A stretch of 64,000 nt of DNA from Sordaria brevicollis (Eukaryota > Ascomycota > Sordariomycetes > Sordariales > Sordariaceae). The position numbers were made by a program, and so were the translations under genes. Under the pieces are notes generated by a model that did no database searches, was not told the DNA's origin, and saw only the letters and a list, made by a program, of their open reading frames with translations. The stretch spans positions 5,146,001 to 5,210,000 of the forward strand of contig JAUTDP010000002.1 in the NCBI GenBank assembly GCA_033439795.1, in the 5' to 3' direction. Positions 52,974 to 62,512 of this stretch are shown piece by piece. Position 1 is the stretch's first letter, and each line of letters starts with the position of its first letter.

Positions 52974-55012
52974 CTTCGTAGGACTAGGAAAAGGTTTACA
53001 GAAATCGTCTCCTTCTTAAAGTTCTAGTAGGGTCAACATCGGCGTTGAGTTGGGATCGGGGGTATCCCCAACCCTCACCGCAACTGCATCAGCTTCGGCA
53101 AGCACGTTTGTGAAGATCTGGCCCTGGGAGACACTCGGTCTCAGCCAATACACCCACCCCGGAACCGAGCGATCCAAGTCCTAATACCGGGCGGATTCGG
53201 TCGCACCCAAGAATGCCGTCGGGTGGTGATTCCGCTGAGGGTTGTCGAATATCCCATCCACATCAAATTCGCTGACGGGAGCCGCTGAGAGGTATCGACG
53301 AGAATTTTTCAGTGACACTCACTCACTAATGCGGAACGGGAGGAGGAAGGAATCGAAGAATTAGGACACGTCTACGATACGTCTATGCCCAGTTTATTCT
53401 TTGTCGTTGAGCTACCTTTCGTCCTATCTTTTGAAGACGCTGGTTCTCTTGTTTGCTTTTTCAGCTGATGGTGACGATCTGAGTTGCGTTTTAGAGTGGA
53501 CAGGGAACTGATTGAACATCCACTCCATATAGTACGCAACATAACTCCTTTGGCCATGGACTTCTAACGTCCGTACAGCCGCCCACACCAGCGGCCCAGC
53601 GGTATGAGCCTCATTGTCAACATGCTCATCTCTCAAGGCCGTTGAACGAGCCTGGGAACGAGCCTGGAGAAGAAGCGAGGAAAGGTAAGTGACATGATGA
53701 TGTTCGCTACTATTTACAGCTTTTGATGCTGTTGTGTATTGGCGTGACGGGGGAACAACGGGCTATTCGCTGTTTCCCGGTTGAGTGATGCGGTGAAGTC
53801 GGGAGGTTGGTGGCCGCAAGATACCTCCTCAGCGCCACAGGTTACATGGAGTCCAGGGACATATCTCCAGAACTTGGTGTCAGCTGGCTGACGATATTAA
53901 GGTACCTTTAGTCGCGTTGTCTAGGTAGTGTTGTTCGTTTATTCAGGCTTCAACTTACGCTCTGTGGGCGACCAAGTCGGCCCGGTCCAGGAGCCGGAGG
54001 CCGGTCGCAATCTGCTTGGCAGCAGCCCAGGCCTTGACTTCGGTGCGGGTCTCAAAGCCCTAGGTATCGTCGACCCAAAGTTTGTCGAGATGGTATCTCG
54101 CCACCGCGGCCCTGCCCGCCGACGTTGGGGGAGTTGAAAGCCCTCCCAACTCTCCCTCCAGTCCCAACGGCCGCATGGCCAACGAACTGGCCACTCCAGC
54201 AAGAACAACCACAAGGTCTTGGCCTCCTGCTGGTGGCGGCGTTAGCGCTCGTGGAAGGCAGCGCGCAGTCGGTCGCGGCGCTGGCGCCTTTCCACGGTGG
54301 CTGGCCCGGGTGCACATGGGCGGCTGAGAGGCCATGGCTTTCCCGAATGATATATGCCTTGAACTCCATGTCGCTATTGTGGCCGGTCTGGTGTCATCAA
54401 AGAACCAATCTGTCACATCCGTTACCCATCGAGACAGCATACAAACTCCAGGAGACATAACCTTTTGCTTTCCTGGAATCAGTCACAACGTGGACGGGAG
54501 GTGGTCTTCAGTAGAGGTAGGTATGTCACTGCCGTGGTCACAACAACAGCCTTCGGCTTGCTAATGCCTCGTTTCTTGCCCTCCACATCTCGTCTACACA
54601 GGTGGCATCTCGTCCTTGTAAGGCATCACCGGTAGCAAAGAGATTGCCGTTTCAGAGGTGCTTGTTTGGACTGCTATTCTTCAGAGGACTGGTACTATTA
54701 TGACAACCAGTCAGAGAGATGATTCAAGCCTCTCAGTGTCAGGGGTATCTCCGCTAATTATCATGACATTGTGATCCTGCTTCCCCTTTTCCTCTCCTCC
54801 CTTTCTCTCCTTTTCTCGTCTTCCCTTTTCCCCTCCTTCTTTTCTCATTTCCTCAAACCCATTATTTCCTTCTATCTCGCATTGTTCCATTACCTGTCTC
54901 CTCCATTAAACTCATCTCCAACCACATTCCGAGTTACCATCACCATTCTCTTCAAATCCAACCCACACCTCTCCCCCTACGTCCCAGTCTAGTCAGTGCA
55001 ACTACCAGACAT
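52974..55012. other. Gene-poor region
   Basis: Overlapping frames near 53930-54460 on both strands have no domain and no convincing start. A pyrimidine-rich stretch (about 54775-54900) precedes the convergent end of the next gene. No gene is called. Confidence 0.45.
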
Positions 55013-57556
55013 CTACCTCCCCCTCCCCATCCCAGACCTCCCCCCACACCAAACCCTCCCCACCACCACCCCAGCCACAAACAACCCTCCCCCTCCCACC
55101 ACCGCATCCATCCACCCTTTCTTAACCCTCACCTCCTTCCTCGTCATATCCACTCCATCCATACCTCTACCTCTATCCACAGCTGAGGTATGTACATCAA
55201 CCGGCATCAACCCCTCCGGCACAAACTGGCCAACGACTTCAATGGCATCAGCTAGTGTTTCTGCCCATCCCGTCTCCCCTTTTCCCGTGTGAGCCTGCCC
55301 CTCTTCGGCGAATCTAAGGTCATAAAAGAACCCCTCCCCCTGCCCTCCTGCCCCGGAAACAAAAGAGGAGGAAGAGGTGGAGGTGGAGGAGGCGAACGAC
55401 CCAGCCTCCGCTTCCACCGGAGAAATTAACCCCGAAGACGACCCAGACCCAGACGCAGAGATATCCTCCACCTGCTCTGCGAAGCGGAGGTGTTTGTGTT
55501 GCCTCCTGTTGGATCTTTGAGTTTGCAGACGGCGGTGGAGGAGGGCAGAGGCGTTTTGGCCTATGCCGCGGTAGACGTGTGCATGTCCATACCCACGTCC
55601 ATTCTCACGCAGCAATGGTGGTGGGGAGGGAGAGGAGGACGATGCGCTACTGGCATTGGCATCCCATGCTCTGCTTGGTCCATTGGGTCCCTCGACTGGA
55701 TGCCACGCCCCATCCCCCTCTAGATTCCCATCCCCATCCACATCCCCATGCCCATCCACATACCTCCCCCGTCTCGAAATACGCCCCGACTCTGCCAACG
55801 GGAAGGCCGTGTTGCCCCTGGCGCTGAAAGTGCCCCTGGCGCTGAAACTACCTCCAGCACCGTCCCTCCCAAAACCCCCAACCAAATCCACCCCCCCAAA
55901 AGGAATCAAACAACACTGCACCCCCTTGTCGTCCACTTTTTTTTCTTGTGCGTCGTGGACGACATGGATACCTCTACCGTCGATACCGTCGATACCGTCA
56001 ATACCGTCGATACCGTCAATACCGTCAAGGCCGTCGATACCGTCGATACCGTCGATACCGTCGCCGATAATGTGAGGAAGCACAGGGGAAGCACCGCCAC
56101 TCACAACAGAGAGAAGCGACTGAGTAGGCGAGAAGGGGGGATTAGGAAATTCAGTGACGGTGACGCTGGGAAGGGGCATGCTGGCGTCTTTGAGTTTGAG
56201 GGAGTCTAGGGGGAGGTAGGTGATTGGGGTGCGATGGTTGGTGGTGATTGGGGTGCGATGGTTGGTGGTGGTGGTGGTCGGTGGGGGGGAGGATGATGGA
56301 GGTGGTGGTGGTGGTGGTGTGGTTGGGGTTTCTGGGCCTGGGTCGGTTGTGGAATCGGTTGTGGAATCGGTTGCGGGAGAGGCAGACTCGGAGGAAGCAG
56401 AAGAGTCATGTTTAAACGACCTAGGAGCATGTTTCTTCATCATCTCCCTCGCCTTTGCGCTGTCAACAAACTCTTGGATTTGAGAAATTTGCGGGCTGTT
56501 GGGGGCGAAGGTGATGATGAGGAGACATTCGTTCGTCCAGTGGATTTCTGCCGCTGCTTCCTCTTTGTGTTGTTGGGACACTGGTAACTGTGGTGAGGGC
56601 TGCGGCGGAGGAGGAAGGTGGTTGGGATCTGGGGCATCATCATTGTCCTCTTGATGTTGTTGTTGTGCGGGCGGGCAAGATTGAGAAGAAGAAGGGAATG
56701 AGGGCGTGTTGTACGGTTGCCGAGGGATTTTGGGGGATGCATGTGGTGGTTCCCTTCTGGCGAGGAATGATGGCGGTTCCCGGAAGGCAAGGCTGGCGAA
56801 GTCAAAGGGGACGTGGGGCGGTGGAAGGGAGAAGAAGGGGACATCTTCGTTATGTTCTGTGACTTCTGATGGGGGTTCGGTGACTTCGGTGATGGGGCTG
56901 AGGACTGTTCCTGGGGCTGGTGGTTGTTGCGATGAGACATCGGAGATAGCTTCATTGTGGTGGATAGGCAGGACATCTGGTGATGGTGAACCTGCATCCG
57001 CTTCCTCTCCAACGTGGCCATCTTCTTCAGTTGCCTTAGTATCTGGAGGTCCGTTCTGACCCTCAGGCTTCTTAGCCTTCAACACACCTTCCATAGCACA
57101 CCTCAAGATGACCTCTCCCCTATCCGGATCCTCCCACAGTCCTATCGGCTTCATCTCAAAGCTTTTGAAAGCCGAGAATACCATGCCAGCATGCTTGGCA
57201 AAGTCTTGTCTATGCCGTACCGGCATGTTGAGGGATTGGGGAAGGACCTCATGCGTAAAGTCAGGGGCAAGGGGTTCAAGAAGAGTGGGTACATCGAGAG
57301 AACGGTACCCTTCGAAGAGGGCTCGGAGGGTTTGAGAGCGTCGGTCTGGGAGGGACATGGAGGATGGCAGTTCGGTGGAGGGTACATGATGCTGGATGGG
57401 AGCGTCTAGAAGCTGGCTGGATGGGACAGAATGATGAAAGGGGTTGTCTAGAAGGGATTCAGTGGATGGAGGAGGTGGTCCACCACTGATGATGATGGGC
57501 TCAACAGGGTTGTCTAGGGGTAGGTTATGAGATGGAGGTGTGGATGGAGTGGCCAT
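55013..57556 (-). CDS. Low-complexity protein with split SnoaL/NTF2-like domain
   Basis: A single long frame (open from 57736). ATG 57556 (ACAACATGGCC) is preferred, giving 847 residues. Near the N-terminus RRSQTLRALFEGYRSLDVPT, LAPDFTHEVLP and HAGMVFSAFKSFEMKPIGLW match the fungal SnoaL-like (NTF2 fold) family. After about 190 residues of Pro/Asp/Gln-rich insert the fold resumes with EIHWTNECLLIITFAPNS and QEFVDSAKAREMMKKHA. The C-terminal half is disordered, with a (Gly-Ile-Asp)n repeat, Ser-rich tracts, and finally a hydrophobic glycine-rich stretch (WMDAVVGGGGLFVAGVVVGR) that could be a tail anchor. No catalytic role is evident. An intron in the insert is possible but not needed. Confidence 0.7.
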   Translation of the reverse strand: MATPSTPPSHNLPLDNPVEPIIISGGPPPPSTESLLDNPFHHSVPSSQLLDAPIQHHVPSTELPSSMSLPDRRSQTLRALFEGYRSLDVPTLLEPLAPDFTHEVLPQSLNMPVRHRQDFAKHAGMVFSAFKSFEMKPIGLWEDPDRGEVILRCAMEGVLKAKKPEGQNGPPDTKATEEDGHVGEEADAGSPSPDVLPIHHNEAISDVSSQQPPAPGTVLSPITEVTEPPSEVTEHNEDVPFFSLPPPHVPFDFASLAFREPPSFLARREPPHASPKIPRQPYNTPSFPSSSQSCPPAQQQHQEDNDDAPDPNHLPPPPQPSPQLPVSQQHKEEAAAEIHWTNECLLIITFAPNSPQISQIQEFVDSAKAREMMKKHAPRSFKHDSSASSESASPATDSTTDSTTDPGPETPTTPPPPPPPSSSPPPTTTTTNHRTPITTNHRTPITYLPLDSLKLKDASMPLPSVTVTEFPNPPFSPTQSLLSVVSGGASPVLPHIIGDGIDGIDGIDGLDGIDGIDGIDGIDGIDGRGIHVVHDAQEKKVDDKGVQCCLIPFGGVDLVGGFGRDGAGGSFSARGTFSARGNTAFPLAESGRISRRGRYVDGHGDVDGDGNLEGDGAWHPVEGPNGPSRAWDANASSASSSSPSPPPLLRENGRGYGHAHVYRGIGQNASALLHRRLQTQRSNRRQHKHLRFAEQVEDISASGSGSSSGLISPVEAEAGSFASSTSTSSSSFVSGAGGQGEGFFYDLRFAEEGQAHTGKGETGWAETLADAIEVVGQFVPEGLMPVDVHTSAVDRGRGMDGVDMTRKEVRVKKGWMDAVVGGGGLFVAGVVVGRVWCGGRSGMGRGR
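55974..56063. repeat. 9-bp minisatellite coding for (Gly-Ile-Asp)n
   Basis: About ten units of GATACCGTC with variants AATACCGTC and AAGGCCGTC. They are in frame with the minus-strand gene, so changes in unit number keep the frame. Confidence 0.85.
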
Positions 57557-57928
57557 GTTGTCGGTTTGTGGAGATTGGTCTGGTTGATTGCAGTGAGGAA
57601 TGATTATTGGGTTGTGGTGTTTAGAAGCTTGATGAGTGTTGAGCTTGGGTGATTGGTGATGGCTTGTCAAGAAAGAAGGAAGAACGCAGGCCAGGATGCT
57701 GGTTGATATGTTTTCACAAGGTTGGATGGTTACCATGTGTTGACAAAGCTCGAGATACCGACCAAACGGCGGCGACGAGGCTCAGCACAAACAAAGATTG
57801 AAGGATTCTGGTACAATTACGAAACGATTGAGGACTGACGGTCCAAGTGAGTGAGAGAAAGGCTCAGCGAAGATCTCTAAGGGGCCAATTTGTGGGCGGC
57901 GACGCTGAGAAATCATTGAGTCTCCTGC

Positions 57929-58189
57929 TCATTGCCTTCCTTTTGATTCCTGGCTGACGCAGGGTGGTACCATGACTGGTGAAGGGTCCTCACTGTGATC
58001 ATGCATGGCCATAGCCCAGGCGCTTGTGCAGTCCAAGAGCTCGTACATGACCCGGCCAACATGCCGATGCAGGATCCGCGCCCGATCTGCTGCGGAGGAC
58101 GTGCCACATTGACCAAATGAACCGCCGTTAACGATGAAGATGAGGTGTTGCGGACGACTCAAGGCCCTTTCGGTCGAAGCCCGATACAT
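57929..58189 (-). CDS. Possible small protein or gene fragment
   Basis: An 86-residue frame, MYRASTERALSRPQHLIFIV, then NGGSFGQCGTSSAADRARIL and HRHVGRVMYELLDCTSAWAM. The texture is protein-like, but there is no recognised family, and the frame ends without a clear C-terminus. It may be an exon of an unmodelled gene or a fragment. Confidence 0.3.
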   Translation of the reverse strand: MYRASTERALSRPQHLIFIVNGGSFGQCGTSSAADRARILHRHVGRVMYELLDCTSAWAMAMHDHSEDPSPVMVPPCVSQESKGRQ

Positions 58190-58636
58190 GTGGCTAAGGT
58201 GGCTTTAGTGGATATCACGTAATTTGATGTCGATGTTTGATGGAAGCTTGTTGTCAGCGATTCGGGCATTGGCAATGGCTCAGCTGAGCCATTGACGGTC
58301 TCGTTCCTGGCCATCTGTAATGCCCAGTGGCGGCACTTTGACAGCCACTGCCCTGCGTCGGAACTTAATTCCTTTGTCGCCGATCAGGGGAAGCTACACC
58401 TTCCCGTTCCCATTGAAAATGCACGATATCCAGAGTCGGGACTTCCCAATGGCTGGCAACAACGGAAGGAGCATGTGTGACAGCTGGCAGTAGCTGTTAG
58501 GTTTGTAAAGGGTGGGAAAACGGACAACCCACGATCTTCTCTCGTCCCTCCATTCTCATCACTGACACTCGTCATCCTCACTTCATCTTGTCAACCCATC
58601 ACAACCCTTCAAACCATCAACTCCAACACATCCATC

Positions 58637-59614
58637 ATGGCCAAGAAAACCATCCTCGTTACCGGCGCCACCGGCCAACAAGGCGGTGCCGTCATCGACG
58701 CCCTCATGGACCTCGACAAGGCCGGCGACAAATTCTCCATCCTAGCCGTCACCCGCAAAGCCGACAGCGCCGCCGCCTTGGACCTCGTCAAGCGCTACCC
58801 GCGCGTCAAGCTCGTCGAAGGCAACCTCGACAACGTGCCCGCCTTGTTCGAGTCAGCCAAGATCATCGCCGGCGAGCAGCAACTTCCCATCTGGGGCGTC
58901 TACTCGGTCCAAGTCTCGATGGGCCCCGGCGTCACCTTTGACAGCGAAGTCAAGCAAGGCAAAGCGCTCATCGACGGCGCCATCGAGAACGACGTCCAAC
59001 ACTTTGTCTACAGCTCAGTCGAGCGCGGCGGCGACGAAAGAAGCTGGCAGAACAGCACGCCCATCCCGCACTTCCAGACCAAGCAGATCATCGAGAACTA
59101 CCTCAACGAGAAGTGCGGCCGTGAACCGGGCTGCAAGATGGGCTGGACCATCCTCCGGCCTGTGGCGTTCATGGATAACCTCAAGCCGGGCATGCCGACG
59201 AACGTGTTTCTGACCGCACTGAAGAATCACTTGGGACAGGACAGGAAGGCGCTGCAGTGGGTGGCGGTGCACGATATCGGGGTGTTTGCGGCCAAGGCGT
59301 TTGATGAGCCGGAGGAGTGGAATCACAAGGCGGTCGGGCTGGCGGGCGACGAGTTGACGATTGAGCAGCTTAGCAGGGCTTTCTCCAAGGCTACTGGATA
59401 TCCCATTCCGTTGACTTACTGGCCGGCTGGAAGCTTGTTGACGTTCTTGGTCAAGGAGATGGGCTTGATGATTGGCTGGTTTGCGAGCGAGGGCTACAAG
59501 GCGGATATTGAGGCGAGACGGAAGGAGCATCCGGGCATGTTGACGATGGAGCAGTGGTTGTTGACCAAGAGCCAGTTCAGCACCGGTGTTGACAGCCCTC
59601 AGATTGGGGCTTGA
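58637..59614 (+). CDS. NmrA-like NAD(P)-binding protein
   Basis: A 325-residue single-exon protein starting at ATG 58637 (CATCATGGCC). The N-terminal KKTILVTGATGQQGGAVIDA is the Gly-rich Rossmann motif. VYSVQVSMGPGV, HFVYSSVERGGD and WTILRPVAFMDNL are the conserved core of the NmrA/HSCARG group of atypical short-chain dehydrogenases, which lack the usual catalytic Tyr-Lys pair in many members. Relatives act as redox sensors or regulators (NmrA in nitrogen repression) or as reductases in secondary metabolism. Nothing nearby decides between these. It is probably cytosolic. Confidence 0.9.
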   Translation: MAKKTILVTGATGQQGGAVIDALMDLDKAGDKFSILAVTRKADSAAALDLVKRYPRVKLVEGNLDNVPALFESAKIIAGEQQLPIWGVYSVQVSMGPGVTFDSEVKQGKALIDGAIENDVQHFVYSSVERGGDERSWQNSTPIPHFQTKQIIENYLNEKCGREPGCKMGWTILRPVAFMDNLKPGMPTNVFLTALKNHLGQDRKALQWVAVHDIGVFAAKAFDEPEEWNHKAVGLAGDELTIEQLSRAFSKATGYPIPLTYWPAGSLLTFLVKEMGLMIGWFASEGYKADIEARRKEHPGMLTMEQWLLTKSQFSTGVDSPQIGA

Positions 59615-60910
59615 GCGTTGTGGTCGGATTGTCTGTTGAAGGAAATGAACGGACGAGGAGGGTTCATCCGATGGAGGGCCACAAGAAATTGTTAGCACGG
59701 TTAGTTATCAATAGCACTCGACGATAAGATAACAAACCCATTGCCGCTTAACATTCGGTTCACGAACAGACATCTTCGAAATGACTTGGCTTCCCAGTAT
59801 CTTACCAAGATCCTCTTACAATGTCGTCTCAATATCCAGCAATGTCATCGTCGTCCATGTCTTCTTGTCTTTTTTGTCAACTGGCCCTCCCCTGCCAAGC
59901 CCCCCCGACTTTCTTCGGTTACAGCCAATAAGACTGGCTGTTAACGACCAAACAGGAAGGTGGGGCACGGCCCCCGACACACCTCTCCCTCCCTGGCTCT
60001 GCCCCTGGGCTGCGACACAAGCGAACCCCCTAACAGCACCCCCTGAACCCCTACGCTTGTAGGGCTTCGAGACAGCCCCAGGACGGGACGCCCAGCCAAA
60101 CCACCAGACCAGTCCAGAAACGCGATCTCGCGATGCTACCATGTCTGACGCCTCCTGTTACAAACAGCCTTCGTTAAACCCAGATTGGGGATGTCGCCTC
60201 GGATGTCGGCGCCTGTCATCACTATGTCTGTCATTGAACAGTTAGGGGTTTCTTGGGGTAGGGTCGGGTTCGAGCGCGGTACCTGGCATTCTGGAAAGGA
60301 GTGTTTCCGGCTTCATGGCGGTGGGAATAAGCTCCCCTCGGCACCACCACACCACATCATTGAACGCCTGGTCACCTCAAGGAGATCGCTTCACCCCTGG
60401 CTGTCAATCCGGGGATTATGGATCTTGAATCATCCCCTCCTGCAGGTACAGTACGGGTTAATAGCTTCGGTACCGAGTTCCGAATCGCTTCCCCCTACCC
60501 GCCACACCTTTGACCTCGAGGATATTTCTGCGACTGACAGGAGGTAAACGGGGTAAACGTCTGGACGAGGTGACATCGTCAACTCCTCCCTCTTTTCTCC
60601 CCTTTAGGCCTCCTCGAGCCTCTTCGGACATCTGGTATAAATCCCTCCATCTCCCCCCTCCATCCATCTCCTAACTTTGTTTCCTCATCAGCAAGTCTGT
60701 CATTCACCATCCAATTCATTCACTTCACACTTACCGCCGGCCGGTTCCTTCAACTTAACAATCCCATTTTCTCTACCTCCAGTCCTCAACAGCCAGTTGT
60801 TCAGCCTCTCAACCTCTCACCAACCAACCATCCATACCACCCCTTAGTCCTTACCCCAACAAACAACAACAACAAACCCAAACCTTCTCCAACCACCCCA
60901 AAACCCCAAA
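59615..60910. other. Intergenic region with TATA box for the next gene
   Basis: No gene. TATAAAT at 60638-60644, followed by a long C- and A-rich leader of about 260 bp, is the likely promoter of the small secreted protein at 60911. Confidence 0.5.
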
Positions 60911-61349
60911 ATGAAATTCACAACCCTCCTCCTCCCCCTCCTCTCCCTCACCATCGGCACCACCACCGCCGCAGTCCTCGAATCCGACCCCTCCGTCCTC
61001 CGGCGTGACATCTTCGCGCGCCAAAACGCCAACCGGCCCGTTCCCAACGGGGCGTGCTGCGTCGCCAACACCAGCCTCAAGCAGGATGTCTGCAGGGTTA
61101 ACGGAAGGCAGGGGAGGTGCGTACCTGCGGCTGTTAATGGGTGTAAGTCTTCTTATCCGTCATATCTGGGGGTGTGGGAGAAGAAGGGATGGGGGGGGGG
61201 TAAAGGAGACTAGAATGGAAAGCTGACAGAGATGGTGATGGATGGTAGGTAACGAACGGTTGACTTGCATCGAGGACTTTCGGTTGACTTGCAACCCGAA
61301 TGTATTGGAGAGGGGTAGGCCGCTGTGCAGACTTCGTCAGGGTGCGTAA
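60911..61349 (+). CDS. Small secreted eight-cysteine protein, one intron
   Basis: Exons 60911-61142 and 61249-61349. The 106-bp intron runs from GTAAGT to GGTAG, and the total of 333 nt is a multiple of three (110 residues). The signal peptide is MKFTTLLLPLLSLTIGTTTA. A pro-region with an RRD site follows. The mature protein has cysteines in GACCVAN, QDVCRV, RCVPAAVNGC, LTCIED, LTCNPN and PLCRL, eight in all, counting the adjacent pair. No other motif is visible. It differs from the 1-10 kb family. Size, signal peptide and Cys content are those of secreted effector or antimicrobial-type peptides, but nothing in the sequence shows such an activity. Confidence 0.8.
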
Positions 61350-61806
61350 GCGGACGGGGCGGGAGTCTTTGGGGGAGGTTGATAAGCAAGAGTTGGAGGA
61401 TTTGGAAGGAAAAGGATGGATGGTGGGGATAAGGAATGGGTTAGGTGGTAGCTGCTGAGAGACTGCCTGGCTGTGGCCCGTCAAATAATAAAAAGAAGTG
61501 GGATTTTGCCTCAAAGACAATCTGTTCAAGGCATATATGCGCCGAAAGAATGTTTTTGTTTTAATTTGTGAACGACGATGGTGCGGCTAGTTTACTAACA
61601 TAATTCATATGCCCAGTTACAGTCCAATCCATTGTGGCTCTCCCCCCTTCAATAACTGCTTCGTCGACCTCTCGCTGGGAACTTGACCCTGTCTCTTCCT
61701 GGTTTCCTAACGCTGTCAATAATCAATCTCCAGTAACATCCCTCTCATGACTCCTACACTGTCCAGCACTCAACTAAACATACCATCCCTCAATCCCTCT
61801 CCCCGC
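61350..61806. other. Convergent intergenic region
   Basis: 3' regions of the two flanking genes. No gene is seen. Confidence 0.5.
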
Positions 61807-62512
61807 TCACAAGAAACTAACACCCCCAACCCTCCCCGCCCTAATCGTAGTCCACAACGCCACCGTGCCCGCAACCATGGGCATCACCAACCTCACCAGA
61901 TTCAACCTCGCCCACTTCCTAGCGTAATACTCCGCCAGCGCCAAATCCGTCTTTCCCTCCCTCAGCCCATCAATCTTGGCATTAATCGGCTGCATGTTGA
62001 CCGCACTATGAACCACCGTAATGAGATGACACAAAGCAGACAAAGCATAGGCCTTCCAGGCGTTGTTGGAGGTAGACCCCAGGGCTTGGGTGGAAGAGGT
62101 GGCGCGGGAGCAGGCCCAGGCTGCGTACCCGTAACCCAGGATGCCGAAGGTGGAAATGGGGCGGAAGAAGACGTTGCCGACTTTCCAGAAGACGGGCCAT
62201 TGGGTGCCGAGGTGGCGGGCGGCCGTGGCGTGGGCGGGGGAGGAGGGGTGGGGGAAGTTGATGAGCAGGGCGGGGACGCCCATGAAGGATTGGGTTATTG
62301 CGTTGCCTGTGGGAGACAAGGGTTAGTGGTAAGTTGGAGGAGATTGGGGGTTATGGTGGTGATGGCAATGATGGAAGATAAAGGGGGGGAGGAGAGATGT
62401 GGTTAATGATTCTTGGTGGTAATTGGTCATGGTACATACCGAGAAGGATGAACGACATGGCGACCGTGGTGCCGACGACGGCTTCAGTGGGGATGAGACT
62501 GGGAGACGACAT
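61807..62512 (-). CDS. DUF1772 (anthrone-oxygenase-like) membrane protein, one intron
   Basis: Exons 62512-62440 and 62306-61807. The 133-bp intron has GTATGT and CCACAG ends. The total of 573 nt gives 190 residues. The start is the ATG at 62512 (MSSPSLIPTEAVVGTTVAMS). After splicing the protein reads FILLGNAITQSFMGVPALLI, then FWKVGNVFFRPISTFGILGY, YALSALCHLITVVHSAVNMQ and LVRLVMPMVAGTVALWT. This is the four-helix layout of DUF1772, which includes anthrone oxygenases of polyketide pathways (HypC type). No polyketide synthase is in the window, so a link to a pathway is not shown. It is probably an integral membrane protein. Confidence 0.85.

Noticed and set aside
54060..54458. 132-codon minus-strand frame
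   Set aside because: Competes with two overlapping frames and lacks known motifs; kept only as part of a gene-poor region.
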